NCBI RefSeq assembly: GCF_036324505.1
Contig: NC_086366.1
Span: 16,121,427-16,185,426 of the forward strand
Direction: 5' to 3'
Length of the DNA stretch: 64,000 nt
DNA from: Eleginops maclovinus
Taxonomy: Eukaryota > Chordata > Actinopteri > Perciformes > Eleginopidae
Both the position numbers and the translations under genes were made by a program. The notes under the pieces are model-generated. The model ran no database searches. It was not told the origin of the DNA and saw only the letters and a program-made list of their open reading frames with translations. Positions 13,600 through 25,400 of this stretch are shown in pieces; position 1 is the first letter of the stretch, and each line of letters opens with the position of its first letter.

Positions 13600-13682
13600 T
13601 TATAAATACATTTATATAAACTTTAACAGAAGTTAAAGGTTTTAACATGCCATACCCAATGTATGTCTCTGTAATGTACAGA

Positions 13683-14105
13683 GGGTGGACTTGCAGACAG
13701 ACAAGACAGTCAGACAGAGGGTGGACTTGCAGACAGACAAGACAGACAGACAGAGGGTGGACTTGCAGACAGACAAGACAGACAGACAGAGGGTGGACTT
13801 GCAGACAGACAAGACAGACAGACAGAGGGTGGACTTGCAGACAGACAGACAGAGGGTGGACTTGCAGACAGACAAGACAGACAGACAGAGGGTGGACTTG
13901 CAGACAGACAAGACAGACAGACAGAGGGTGGACTTGCAGGCAGACAAGACAGACAGACAGAGGGTGGACTTGCAGACAGACAAGACAGACAGACAGAGGG
14001 TGGACAGACAGACAGACAGACAGACAGAGGGTGGACTGACAGAGGGTGGACTGACAGACAGACAGAGGGTGGACTTGCAGACAGACAGCGAGACAGAGGG
14101 TGGAC
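13683..14105. repeat. 36-bp minisatellite with nested GACA repeats
   Basis: The word GGGTGGAC recurs at about 13683, 13719, 13755, 13791, 13827, 13854, 13890, 13926, 13962 and 13998, then more irregularly to 14098. The main period is 36 bp, with one 27-bp unit. Each unit is GGGTGGACTTGC followed by CAGA/GACA tetramers. Because 36 is divisible by three, long repetitive open frames appear on both strands. They are not genes. The array lies between the SAMD3-like stop codon and its likely poly(A) signal. Confidence 0.95.
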
Positions 14106-14769
14106 TCGTAGAAAGAAAGAAGGTGAGGTGGGGTTGAACAATGAGGTATGTGAGATAGTAAACAGATAATCATAAAATCTCGACATGAATATGAACAATG
14201 TGGAACATTGATACATCTTAAACATGTCTTGGCATCAAAACAGGCCTCACTGAGGTTGACAACCGAGAGTGCTGGGGAAAGGGGGACAGATGGGCAGGTG
14301 TCATAAGAGGCAAAAAGTGAGATAACCGGTCCATATCGTCATATGAACAAAAACAATGGTGTACATTATAAATACTTACTTACTTATCCTCACTTAAATT
14401 TGTGTTAATTGAACACAATTTTAAAACTGTCAATGAGAGAATAAGTATGGCAAAGTTGTACAGAGGAAAAATGTGGTATACGCAGAGCTTTACAAAACAT
14501 CAACATCCACGTCTAAAAGATTCTTTAACCACAATTCGAAACAAGTTTGTTTTCATTATACCTCAAAATGTTTTGCACATTTGAACTATTTTAGATTTTT
14601 CAACAATTTCAGATTTTTCAACTTCACAAGTGACACATTTGTCACGCATACCTGACTTGTGCTGAACAAACTAAGCCGATGAAAACCTGTATGCTAGTGT
14701 AAAGAACAAGGCAAGCTTCCCAAATAACTGCTGCCTCCTAGTAGTTGCTTGACGAGTGCATTTCTTTGT

Positions 14770-17320
14770 TTACATGCGATATCTAAGCAGTTTATTTCTG
14801 AGTCCATGGATTCTGGCTGAACATTGGTCCGGTTTAATGTTCATGACAACCCTCTGCAGGAACTCAAAAGAATACTTCATATTACGTGGGTACTCAAGGT
14901 TTAGGCAGTAGATTGCACCCAGTAACATGGCAAAGCCTGTGGACACATCTCGGAGGTCATGTAGGATGATCTTCTCCTCTACTACCAGAGCCACGTTGAA
15001 AACATCCAATGGAAATGCATCATGCAGAGGGCCTTCGTGTCCAATCAACAGTCCAACTTGCATCCCGCTCATTAGCACGTCAAGGGTTTCACCATGAGCC
15101 TGAAAACATAAAGACAAAAACACACATCTTAACTGACTGACTTAAACATCACTGCTAGGCTAATAGAGAAAGGCTACAAATGTCTTTGACATTAATTGAG
15201 TGAGTGTTGTCATTGCCTTTCTGAATGTTCATTGTTAAGCCCAAATAATAAAACAAACCAACAGTAATTTTGGCCACTAGGAGGAGCTAAACTGAGAGAA
15301 AATGTACTGAATGTTCTCTATTTCTCAAAAATGTAGTATATTCTGATTTTAAGTATGAATAAGAATTCAATGTTATATACATTGCATTTGAAATGAAAGA
15401 ATGATTATAATAGACTATGCATCATACAGCTACATGCACATGGACAGAAACTCCGGGACACACCTCTTAACTAGCATATAACATGTGGTCCAAAAAAATA
15501 AATCTAGGATGTAGCCTACTACTTTATCATCTCAGCAAACCCTTCTCTGATATACTATACTATATATAGTATATACTATACTAAGCTATTTTAAAAAGTA
15601 GCCTAATGTGATAAGTTAACATTACATTATTTAAAAACAATATAAGTCTGGATATTTTATTACATATTGGTTAAGTTACTGCATTTTAGGTTTCATTACA
15701 TTTTCAATTTAAATTAAGGGCACATTTCATTAATTTTTCACTCATTTACTATTTTATTTGTAAAAAATTACCCCTTACGACTTATGAAAATAAAAAATGT
15801 TAAAACAAAACAATGTAATATAAAATGTGTAAATACGGTGTCTTACATCACACATCCTGATTATGTCAGAGGAATCTTCTGCAAGGTAGCATGGAAGACC
15901 AAGTAGGACAGCTGTTCTTTTGTTTTGGTTCGTGTCCTACAAGAACAAGACAAGAGTTTGTGAATAAGATACCCAAGCCAGAATACAAATTTTAGTACAT
16001 TAACAAGAAATGATTTCTGTGCAGTACATACCTCCTTTTGAAGACAACTCAGAACACTGCTCAGGCGCACCCTCCTGCCTGATGCAGCAGCTTCTCCGTA
16101 CATCTGTAGAACATCTGGCACCAAGGCATCAAGTCCATCCAGGAATGACTCCAGCAGGTCTTTGGTGACGATTCTACTGAACTCAGCACTGAGCTGAAAC
16201 CAATAATATTACAGCAGAGAAAAGGGCAATGAGTGAGGGAAAATAAGAGCAGCATAGCATGTCTAAGGGACACAAGGGAAACACAAATATGATTGCAACA
16301 TATAGTGCATAGTTTGACTACCTAAAACAACAAAATATAGGATTTCTATGCTGTACTCAGTTGGCAAAGAATTACCTGTCTCTCACTAAACAATGCAGGC
16401 CATCTGTCCTTGACTGCAGCAATGAGTGGCTCGTCACCAATGATCTCTTGTCTTCGCTGGGAGAATGTTGCAGTCATCAATTCATCGAGCAGGTGCAAAT
16501 CTGGCTCTCTCTTCTGCACTTCCAAAAGCATGGTCTCACGATCCTTCTCTGATTTAACAGTAGTTTGTCCATCAGGTGGCTCTGGTAAGTAGTGGATCTC
16601 TCCCTTTTTTGCCTTCTTGACTGGCTTGGTGTTTCCCTGTCTTTTTCTTTTATTTACAAGAACTTCAGGGCATCCAGCTGCCATCATCCTCTGACGGTAA
16701 TTGCCCATCTTGAATATCAGGCTGAATCTCCAGCAGTACCATCCTTTACCTGAACCCGGCTCCCTGAGACAAGGATGCTTTGCAACAAGAGCTTTGGCTA
16801 CGCTTTCTAAATTGTCTTTACTTGGATAGCAAGTGATTCTGGTTATGCTATCAGCCAGTCTGTCCAGTATTTTACTCTTCACACTCTTTGAGATGACCGT
16901 CACAGCTCCATCCTTGGCATAGGCATCATTTGCTACCCTCAGCTGAAACTCAACGTCATGGGAGAAATCTGAAATAACAAAGGGATCAGGCCATTCTGAA
17001 GAATCACCACTACTAGGGGGCTCGGGGCTTGCACTATTCTGGGAACTAAGGCTTGCAGTATCTAATGTCGAGTCAGAAACTGGTTCAGAAAACGTGAACA
17101 GAACTTTCAGTGTGGCTCGTTCAGTTGGTAGGTCCTTGATGTCTGTCAAATTGCAGAGCTCATTCCCAAAGTCTGGATCTTCAAACTGTAAAAGGAACTT
17201 CCCACGGAGGCCCAGAGTGTTGCCCAGAACTACACATAGCTCATCAACTGATGGGGGAACCTCCTGTAGGGTGACACGTCTTATTTCCTGAGGTGAGACG
17301 ATGACTCTGAGAAGCATCAT
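14770..17320 (-). CDS. SAMD3-like protein with PB1-like N-terminus, carried by the CACTA-type element
   Basis: Four coding exons join in phase: 17320-16376, 16193-16032, 15936-15847 and 15099-14770, giving 508 aa. The first exon has an acceptor at 17338-17339, leaving two adjacent ATGs (17320 and 17317) as the start. Residues 3-75 look like a PB1 ubiquitin-like fold: a hydrophobic strand, then the acidic stretch FEDPDFGNEL in the OPCA position, then TLKVLF. A conserved middle block (KHPCLREPGSGKGWYCWR), a basic KRKRQ/KKAKK nuclear signal near residue 220, and a C-terminal block (LPCYLAEDSSDIIRMCD) match what I remember of the many fish genes named SAMD3-like and of vertebrate SAMD3. The SAM domain itself is absent. 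The frame is intact throughout. The biochemical role is unknown. Its position suggests an accessory transposon protein comparable to maize TNPA. Confidence 0.85.
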
Positions 17321-17337
17321 TGATGAGATACCAAGAA

Positions 17338-17604
17338 CTGAAACACAGTGAACAAACAAGAAAACGCTTCATTAAACAGTAAATAACATAAATCTAAAAG
17401 AAGCTGTGAATGGAGTTAAAACAGCAGAGAGATTACAACAGATAGGGAGGGTGAATTCAGAGATCAGGTAGCCATTTCTACACTACATCGTTATATAGCA
17501 AATAGTGTCGTCTAACCTTTAAAGTGCAGTTTATATCCCGTTATGTGGTCCAAAGATTAAGAGTTTGTTTAAATTTATGACAAACCAACCCAATCAAATA
17601 TTAC
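17338..17604 (-). other. Intron joining the transposase exon to the SAMD3-like gene (candidate)
   Basis: A donor AAG|GTAATA at 17604 lies one base past the transposase TAA stop (17608-17606). A good acceptor (pyrimidine tract then TTTCAG) at 17339-17338 opens the SAMD3-like first exon. Either the two ORFs share a transcript, or the acceptor is used directly from the upstream leader exon, skipping the transposase. Confidence 0.5.
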
Positions 17605-17605
17605 C

Positions 17606-20238
17606 TTAATGTAACATGAATGTCCTTGGAGTGACGAGCAGCTTTTCTTCAACAGGGTATGCAGCAAGGGGAATGTAGTCATTCAGACGGTCCGGATCAA
17701 TGACCACAATTGTTGCAGGATCTCTTCTGGCAAGCTGGTAACACCTGAAATGCTCTTGGAAGGTCGCTGTGAATAGTTCAGTAATGAATGATATGTAACC
17801 ATCCACTACACAGATCTCCAATACTCTCCCAAAATCTGGCAGTCCACACGTCTGTCCAACTGAGAGTACCATGCCTTTAGAATATTTTGTCCCATTCAAG
17901 TAAGCAATGGAGGTGAGTGAAACAGAGTCCAGACCTTCAAACTTATTCCATACAGCCTCTCTGATTGCAGCATCTAGGATGCCCACAGACACAACTGATA
18001 CTCGTCCAGTCTCAATGCTTGGCTTGAAAATAGTTGGCATCTCCAAGTAATATGACAACATCAGTTGATGTCTTGTGGCCAACGTGTGCAGAATATTTTT
18101 GAAATTGCCAGTATTGTGAACCATTCTTTTAAAAAAGAATGTTTTGCCTCAAATCGTATTGTCCAGAACTCAATTAATGGTCCAAATTTCTGAATCAGAA
18201 CAGGATAATGTTCAAGATAATGATGTTTAGGGCGTAATTTAGTACCAGGAAATAATTCTAAGAGCAACTGTCTGTGGTCAGAAATTTTGGCTTGTAGGTA
18301 GCACAGGGTTTCTGTTGTGAAAGAGGGGCTTGATAACACCTCCACAATGTCTTTCAGTTCAAGGATCACAGACCAAGTCTTTTCACTCTCTGGAACATGA
18401 TGGCCAATCAACAGTGGAAGAAATCTCAGAAGTGCCCAGTTCTCGTGTCCGTTGCCACCAATTGTTCTTTTTTTTGAAAAGTTTGTTGGTATTGTCTGAG
18501 GCCTGTTAGTTTTGTCAGAAAACTGAAAAGGAAATGATGCTATTCTATCATTAAGATCATTCAATGTGAAATACTTTTTAGCAATAAGATCTGAAAGACA
18601 TATGCATAGTTCCACAGGTACAATTCCCTCCAATAAATCGTGCAGAAAATCAGGTGGAAAACCTTTTACAGGATGAAAGTGGGCAAGTCTGCTTAAAGGA
18701 CAGTCTCTCTTCAAACCATGAACACACGAGGCATTAGTTGTGTTAAGCACATTAATGGCTTCATCAAACAGTTCTGGTGTTCTCAAAGTAAATGCCCCAC
18801 TTCTGACATCATGATGCTGAATATCTTTAAGGTTAGCCAAACAAAATCTGCAAAATTTCTCCACGTTGAAAGACTCTTGGTATCCAGCAAGGGAGTGTGC
18901 ACCTAAGTTATCGGCAGACACATACAAAACAGTACCTTTGACACAAGACCCAAGTCTTTTCACAAATACACCAGTCGTCTCTAAATGCTGAAGGTCTCTA
19001 ATCAGAGGCTCCAAAACTTTGCTGTAACCATATTGTTTTATATGTACAGTTTTGCACAATGCAGCTAGATAAATTGATGATAATGTTGATCTAAGTCTTA
19101 TGGGTAAGTTAGCTATCACCCAATATATACCACACAACTTATGTTTCTTTCTTGAAGTTCCCAATGGATTACAGATTTCAAAATCATCAATGTATAAGCC
19201 AAGAGCTATGCCTAATTCTTCAGCAAAAAGTTTGTTTTCTTTAAAGTATTCACCATCTTGAAATGAGCAGTAATGACCTTCCTGTCCATTGGATCTCTGT
19301 AATTTCTCTAGAATCTCACTTCTTTCCAACAACTTACTTAACAAATCTAAAATAGGAACATAAACAAATGAATGATTTTTTTCTTGTGGATTTAGCACAT
19401 ATTCAACCGGTTCAATCACTGTAAAAATCTTTCTGTAAAATGACTGCCTTTTACGTTCTGTGCCCAAAGGCCCTGCTCTTGAAAGAAATTTGAGTGGGTT
19501 CAACGATTGTATTTCATCAGACAATGATGTTACAACAGAGGCATCAGCTGCACAGTTATTTTCCTCCAAAACTTTCTCTATAATTGTTTTAATATTTTTA
19601 TAAGCAAAGTCTCCAATGTCAAATAACTCATCAATTACTTCCTGTACTGCAGAATTTGAAACATGCAGAATTGTTTGCATACGGATAAATAAAGATGCCA
19701 ACTGACGTTTAATTGCCTCTCCATTTTCAAGAGGAGGTACACCCTCGGGTACTGAATCATATGAAGTTGATGCCTCAGTCCCAGAAACAGAATCCTCTTC
19801 TAGCACTGCATTTGTAAGTGCATGGTGTACAAAAAGCTCTGGTCTTAAACTGTTTAAGGTGGACAACCTATGATAGCGACTTCTATGAGAAGTAAATGTT
19901 GACAGTACATTGGACTTGAAAGAGCAACCTGCAAACGGACATTTAACTGTTTCCCTGTTCCTCAAATGAGTCTTCAGATGGGCACAATATTTGATAATGT
20001 TACTAGGCTCTGAGAATGTACACAAATCACAGCATAACTTGGTCACAATTTTATGACCTTTTGAATGTTCTTTCAAGTGGTTTTTAAGTTCAGTTTGGGT
20101 TTGAAATGTGTTCAAACAGTCTTGATAAATGCAGACAAGGCCTGAACACCTCCGGTGATGTCCATGATGCTCTTTATAATGCTGTATTATTTTTCCTTGG
20201 CCACTGGAGGAAAAGGCACAAAACTTACATTTCCACAT
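17606..20238 (-). CDS. CACTA/EnSpm-like transposase with four C2H2 zinc fingers, interrupted by a -1 shift
   Basis: The start is Met at 20238. The ORF extends 18 codons further upstream, but that part is intron, since an acceptor (GTTCACAG) lies at 20260-20259. Four C2H2 fingers occupy residues about 4-122. The catalytic region shows the blocks I associate with animal CACTA transposases: an acidic pair in DDFEICNPLG (residues 351-352), Asp443 in SADNLGAHSL, a CxxC in FCRFC, and Glu537 in HDLLEG. Then comes the late block with HHYLEHYP, KFGPL and RFEAKHSF (671-702). At 18136-18130 the frame ends its family similarity, which resumes in the -1 frame as VHNTGNFKNILHTLATRHQ and runs 172 codons to a stop at 17606. 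Together this is about 877 aa. The break is either a one-base loss in a T run or a programmed -1 shift. Assignment of the DDE residues is by position and not proven. Confidence 0.75.
18121..18141 (-). promoter_or_regulatory. Slippery heptamer at the transposase frame break
   Basis: On the minus strand the codons read TCT TTT TTA AAA, so the heptamer T TTT TTA sits in the zero-frame register required for -1 ribosomal slippage. A -1 slip there enters exactly the frame that continues the family similarity. The heptamer lies in the near-palindrome CATTCTTTTTTAAAAGAATG. A single T deletion would give the same picture. Confidence 0.5.
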
Positions 20239-20258
20239 GAACTGGACGTGCTTGAATT

Positions 20259-21952
20259 CTGTGAACAGAAAAATTAAAAATGAAATTAACATAACATTTA
20301 TTTAGACAATTAGTGGTTAAGAACAGTTATCTATTAACTACAAAAAAACAACAACAACTATAAACCAATATTCTATGTTATTTTCAATTACATTTAGTTT
20401 ATTGGATTACGTTTAGCTAACACTTATGCAGTATGATTCAACAACCCTGCAAGAATTACAACCTTTATGGTGTTTAAAATATTCAGTTTGGGTTTGTTAT
20501 AAGTAGTGTTGCTGTTAATTTTGAAGACTGTAAATTGTGATGTTGAATATTACATTATAAACTGAATAAAACAAAAACACAAATCAATATTATTTTTCAA
20601 TTCATCAGTAGTGCCAACATGAGTTAAGTAGGCTCTAAAACCTCCAACCTGTTGATAATGATTAGTTAAGCATTTAATATCCTATCCTTCCTTTCCTACC
20701 TCTCTGACTAAACATTAAAATAAATATATTTTACAATCTGTTCAACTCAATGGTTTAAACTGGTAAACAGCCCTGTGCCATCACAGATCCTCTCCTCTGT
20801 CATCAGCCTACTCCTCTGTCAACCAAAGTAATAATTCAACAGTTCTCAGACACTTAACGTTAGTTAAAACTATATATTTTTTATCTATAAATGACGTTCA
20901 TTTTCAGTTAATTCATCAAATTGCAAGCTGTCATGGGTAGATGTGTTCGAGCGACTTGAACTTGGTGGTAAACACCAAGGAAAATGATGGGATCGTTTAT
21001 TTTCCCAAATGAAGGCCCATAAGGCAATAAAAATGAAAACAGCTTTAAACAGCTACCATTCTCCCTCTATAAACTAGAAAACCTTTAAGCACGTAAACAG
21101 TGTACTATTGCTCCTATTTTGGCATAGCCAAAATATATAAAAACAGCAATAAAAATAATTACGACAACACAGGGTCACTTCCGGTTTACCCGGAAGTCGT
21201 GACGTGAATTTAAACCGCGTTGACGCGGCACGCAACCCCAAATACAAACACCAGACGAGGCTGGTGAGACGAACATTTACGCTGTGTTAACATGTAACTA
21301 AACTAAATAAACGGACATGGAATTTAACAACGACATACTTGTTTGAGTGGTTATTGCAAAAGAACAGGTGACGTTAATGGTAAATGGTATTAAACAGAAA
21401 GTTGTAATGCTGGTACTTGCAAGATTATAATAAACTGCCGTAGCGGGTATGATAAATGACATGGTTGATAAACGATTTGAAAACAGTATGAAGATAACGG
21501 AACACATAGACAAACACACAGGCAACATTTACACTCAGTCTCTTAATAATGTCCTGGGTAGCGATACGCTACCGTGACGGTCTCCATCTGTCTGTGTAAA
21601 ACATACCGGTAATAGGGGACCGAGGAAAACAGCGCATGCTGCTCATTATTAATTATCGGCATAATATCCATGTTAAAACAACTTTACTAAATGAATTGGA
21701 GTAACTAGTCAATATAAAATACAAAGAGTGAGCAAAGCACGAGCACGAAGTGACAGCAGCCCTAACACGCAGCCTCAACCGTTAGGTGGCTAACTAGCAA
21801 ACTAGCTAACTCATGTCGGGCTCGAATAAAAACTAATGTTGCAGTCACATTTTCCAGGCTATTAAAAAAGCACAACCTACACATTTAACGTTATTACGTT
21901 ACTACACATGAGGTTAATGTTAAAAGACTTAATTAGAGATAATTAAACTCAC
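20259..21952 (-). other. Leader intron of the transposase transcript
   Basis: The donor is CAG|GTGAGT at 21952, an ideal U2 site, and the acceptor is GTTCACAG at 20260-20259. The intron is AT-rich in its left part. A CpG-rich patch at 21175-21300 may be a second promoter. Confidence 0.6.
21175..21260. promoter_or_regulatory. CpG-rich patch with inverted ETS sites and a CRE-like site
   Basis: ACTTCCGG (21177-21184) and CCGGAAGT (21190-21197) are inverted ETS-type sites six bases apart. They are followed by GTGACGTGA and a CpG-rich CGCGTTGACGCGG. This is typical of vertebrate housekeeping promoters and unlike the surrounding AT-rich DNA. It could start transcripts inside the leader intron. Confidence 0.5.
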
Positions 21953-22095
21953 CTGCTGTTCCTCAGCCTCGTGTAAAAAAAATCTGCTTCGACACGTTCA
22001 CCACTCGTCACTTCGGTCCCCGCGTCGTGTTACTCCGCCTCGGTTCTAGGCCGTTGTCAGGCATAGTCTCTTCCCGCGTGTCGAAGTAGTCCTTG
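21953..22095 (-). promoter_or_regulatory. Right-end promoter and leader exon of the CACTA-type element
   Basis: A CpG-rich stretch ends at the donor CAG|GTGAGT (21953/21952), so a non-coding first exon most likely ends here. CTTCGACACG near 21989 and its inverse CGTGTCGAAG near 22077 form a 10-bp inverted pair around it. TTAGC/GCTA words cluster just downstream at 21780-21815. The transcription start is inferred, not seen. Confidence 0.5.
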
Positions 22096-22456
22096 ATCAT
22101 TTACTACAAAGTGTCTGTATTTCGATATGATATATGACTTATCTGCGGTGTTTAAATTATTCTGTTCATGCTTCAACCTTGCCATGAATTAAAGAAGACA
22201 ATTAAACTCAAAAGTCCAAATATTAATTTTGTAGCTCCCATTGGCCCACTCCCGCCTTTTCCCCCACGCCCCGCCCCCCCATCTGATAACTTTGAAACCC
22301 AAGTTCAATCAACACATACTGATCTGATAACATTTTCAAATAGTCAACACAATTAATAACAGTAAGTTCTACTTTTTAAAACTCACGCAGATGAGTTCAA
22401 AATCCAAAACTTGTTAGAGCTCTTTGTGTTAAAGAGAGGAAGTAAGTGGACTTAAC

Positions 22457-22483
22457 TAAACAGAGCTGTAATGTTTTACAGTG
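22457..22483 (-). repeat. Right terminal inverted repeat of the CACTA-type element
   Basis: Ends ATGTTTTACAGTG and is the inverted partner of 13066-13092. Confidence 0.8.
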
Positions 22484-25400
22484 CAGGCACATTCGGTAAT
22501 CCTTTAAGTGATTTGGCAGGAATTGAGTATTTGAATGCTATAGTGCTGTAATTACCTCACAGATGCCAGTGCAATTTGATGTTTTCTACATGTTGGATAA
22601 TAGCCTCCATAGAGTCTTAGAACATAAATCCTTAAGCACACACTGAAACATAAAGCACAGAGTGTTGATCCTCGTGCAACAGGGAAATAATCTGTAGAAG
22701 TATTCACATTTATAATATTGATCACTTTGACAAATAGGCTGTCTTTCAATTGGCTTTTACTCAAAAATACTCACAAATGTGCAGCTGCAGGATTTATTTT
22801 CTGAATAGCTGGGATGGCCATGCTTCACCACCTTAACCAGGAAAACCCATGAGAGACTAAATCATTGCACAATTATCTTCTTTGTCCACCTAATAGGTAA
22901 AACACAATCCTTTGTGCCCAGACCATTTGCTGCCACAGGTACTGTCTCACCACAGGAACAAGAAATTGGCAGCAGGATTGGACTTGTGCGTGCGTGTGTG
23001 CGTGCGCCAGAGACATGCCATGATGCCAAACCATAATGTGATCAAATCTGCCTTCCTTTGCCTTGCCACATCTATTCTGTAGCCGCTGTACAATAACACA
23101 TAATCTGTTTCCCCCAATGTTGGCATTGCCTAGTACAGTTTCCAAAGTGTTGCATTCAGAGGAACCACAGATTGCTGAATTACACCAGGGTCCCCCACAA
23201 ATCAAAAGCTATTACTGCCATTTCCTTCTTAATGTACAGGTTATTCAATTTATTATTTTTTGGGGAATATTTTTCTCTTGCCAAGTTTTCTTAACAAAAA
23301 CCACATGTACAATAATTACCATATTTGTACAGAAAGGTGGCCTGTACGATGTATGATCAGTAATGCTGCTTTATGCAATTGCACGGTACGATAGTTTTCC
23401 AATTTTTATCTGGCAACACTGACCGGCACTAAGCAATTTTTTTCCTAATTTGTTCTATGAATGAATTAATGTGATCTTGTCCGTATGCTCAGTAAACCCA
23501 GCACTGTAGTCACTACAAGGTCAATTTTAAAAGGAGAATTTAAATGTTAAAGTATGCAGCACTGGCCAAGTCTGAGCTAAACCATGCTTTGAATTGGTGG
23601 CCACGATACCAATAAAAAAACAAAGCTCAAGAGGCAGCAAAATATTTGCTCTACAAGCAAACAGTTTCCATTTATTTTAAAACGTACACTCTTAAAACCG
23701 ATGCAAAAGTTATACTGTCCTCAAATATGTGCTTCAGAATAAAAATGTTTAAACTTAAATTATGTGCTCTGTAATTCTTCAATTTTACAACATTCTGGCA
23801 TTCATGATTATTTTGGCACTGAAACTAAATGCCTCAAATTGATCAAATCTGCAAAACCCCTATAAAAAAAAAAGCCTACTATACAGTAACTCATATGCAC
23901 ACGTGGAAACCTGCATAGACATAGGGTGAACTGTATTGATATTTTTGCAGTTCCATTAAGATTAAAACACACATAAACACAATCATTACTGGGATGTCCT
24001 TTTTTTGCATTGGGTCTGTGAAGTTTCCAAATTCCTTTATCAAAATAGTTTAATCCAACAGTCTTCAGTTTAGATTTGTTGAACAGCTGGTGGTGTTGTT
24101 ATTCTCAACATCTGTTGTATATGTATGTTCACAGCTTTTACTCTGCACCAACCTAGGTAAATGTGATGCAATACAGACATGCAAAGCAGCATGTCTATTT
24201 AATGTAAATGGGTCACTAGTCAAATCTGAGTACTTGTCAATATCACCAAATTGAGATGTCCAGACTGCTACAGACAGCAGACACTGGAGGTCTAATCCGC
24301 CAGGGAAGTACACAACACCTGTGTGTCTGCAGGTTCTTTGGGTGATGCTCCGAAATTGATAGTAATGGCAAGAGTTTTACCTTTAAATAGGCTCTTTTTA
24401 CAGCAGACATTCTCACTCAAAATTAGCAGAGGAATTATTAATACCATCAATAATGACTGTTATTATCGGTATGCCAACAGTGGGACAGAATGACCTACTC
24501 TGAAATACACCTGTCTGTCAAATTGTCTTCAGTGTTACAGAGTTAAAGACTCATACTTGAGTGATCCATATTTAAGTAGCTTTTAATGAAAGATCAATAA
24601 AAGAAAACTCCAATGCAAAATAAATGGTGCAATGCAGGATGGGAAAACAAAAACTAAAGCAGAAGGTGGGTGTGATTGCGTCTTTTTTATTTTAGAGATG
24701 AATATCAGTTCTATCTCTTGGCGATGCAGTATTCGCACTAGGGGGCCGGATGTGTATGAGGTTGTGTTTAAATGCATGAATGTGATTAAGCATACAGGTA
24801 ATTTGCGCTTGTTATAATAGATCTTTCTCACAGCAAACATTTTGACTTGGAGAAAGCACAGTTGATACAAATAACATTAGTAATGTCCCTGTTTACTGAG
24901 AGGGACAAAGAGCCAGCATGCACAATAACAAGAACCTGAAATCAATGCAGCTAAATGGATTTCAACAGTCATTAACTTCATTATTTACACCTTCACGTTT
25001 CCTACTGTGACATGTCCAAATGTCTTCTGTGATAAAGGCCTATAATACGACGGAGACATCTAAGTGACATCCTGCAAATAGCACTTAGCTAAAGGCATTC
25101 CTATCCTTTTTCTTTATTAAATTAATAAATAATATTTTCCCAGAACAAGTAGTTTCCATGGTACGTACACTACGTTTTGATACAAATCTGAAAATGCAAG
25201 GCATAACCTTTGATAGATATGGAAATCAGTCATGCAACACTACATCTGTCAGTGATGATGCAACATGATGATGATTCATAACTGCCAAAAATAAATCACT
25301 GCTCACACAGAATTACTGTGTTTTTGGTATGCTGGGAACAGTGAAAGAGTGATTTCCGAGACAATGCCAGATTCCTGCTGATTTTCATTGTAGCATGATT

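Larger units (their letters stand above)
13066..22483 (-). mobile_element. CACTA/EnSpm-type DNA transposon with two genes (9.4 kb)
   Basis: The left end reads CACTGTAAGACATTTCAGG and the right end, inverted, reads CACTGTAAAACATTACAGC. The match continues imperfectly for about 27 bp, with roughly 22 identities. CACTG/CACTA ends are the mark of EnSpm/CACTA elements. The flanking dinucleotide CA occurs on both sides, compatible with a 2-bp target duplication but weak evidence alone. Inside, both genes read leftward from a CpG-rich, promoter-like right end: a zinc-finger DDE transposase and a SAMD3-like protein. The left subterminal region holds degenerate repeats and a minisatellite. The borders are inferred from the ends alone. 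A second copy elsewhere in the genome would settle them. Confidence 0.8.

Noticed and set aside
13685..14140. CRISPR-like array
   Set aside because: Direct tandem repeat without unique spacers, in a eukaryotic genome.
13595..14225. Long open frames on both strands rich in QTDRGWTCR or CLQVHPLSV repeats
   Set aside because: They are a by-product of a 36-bp tandem repeat whose length is divisible by three. No start context, domain or splice structure.
20239..20292. First 18 codons of the long transposase ORF
   Set aside because: They are translated intron. A pyrimidine-rich acceptor ends at 20259 and the zinc-finger start MWKCKFC follows.
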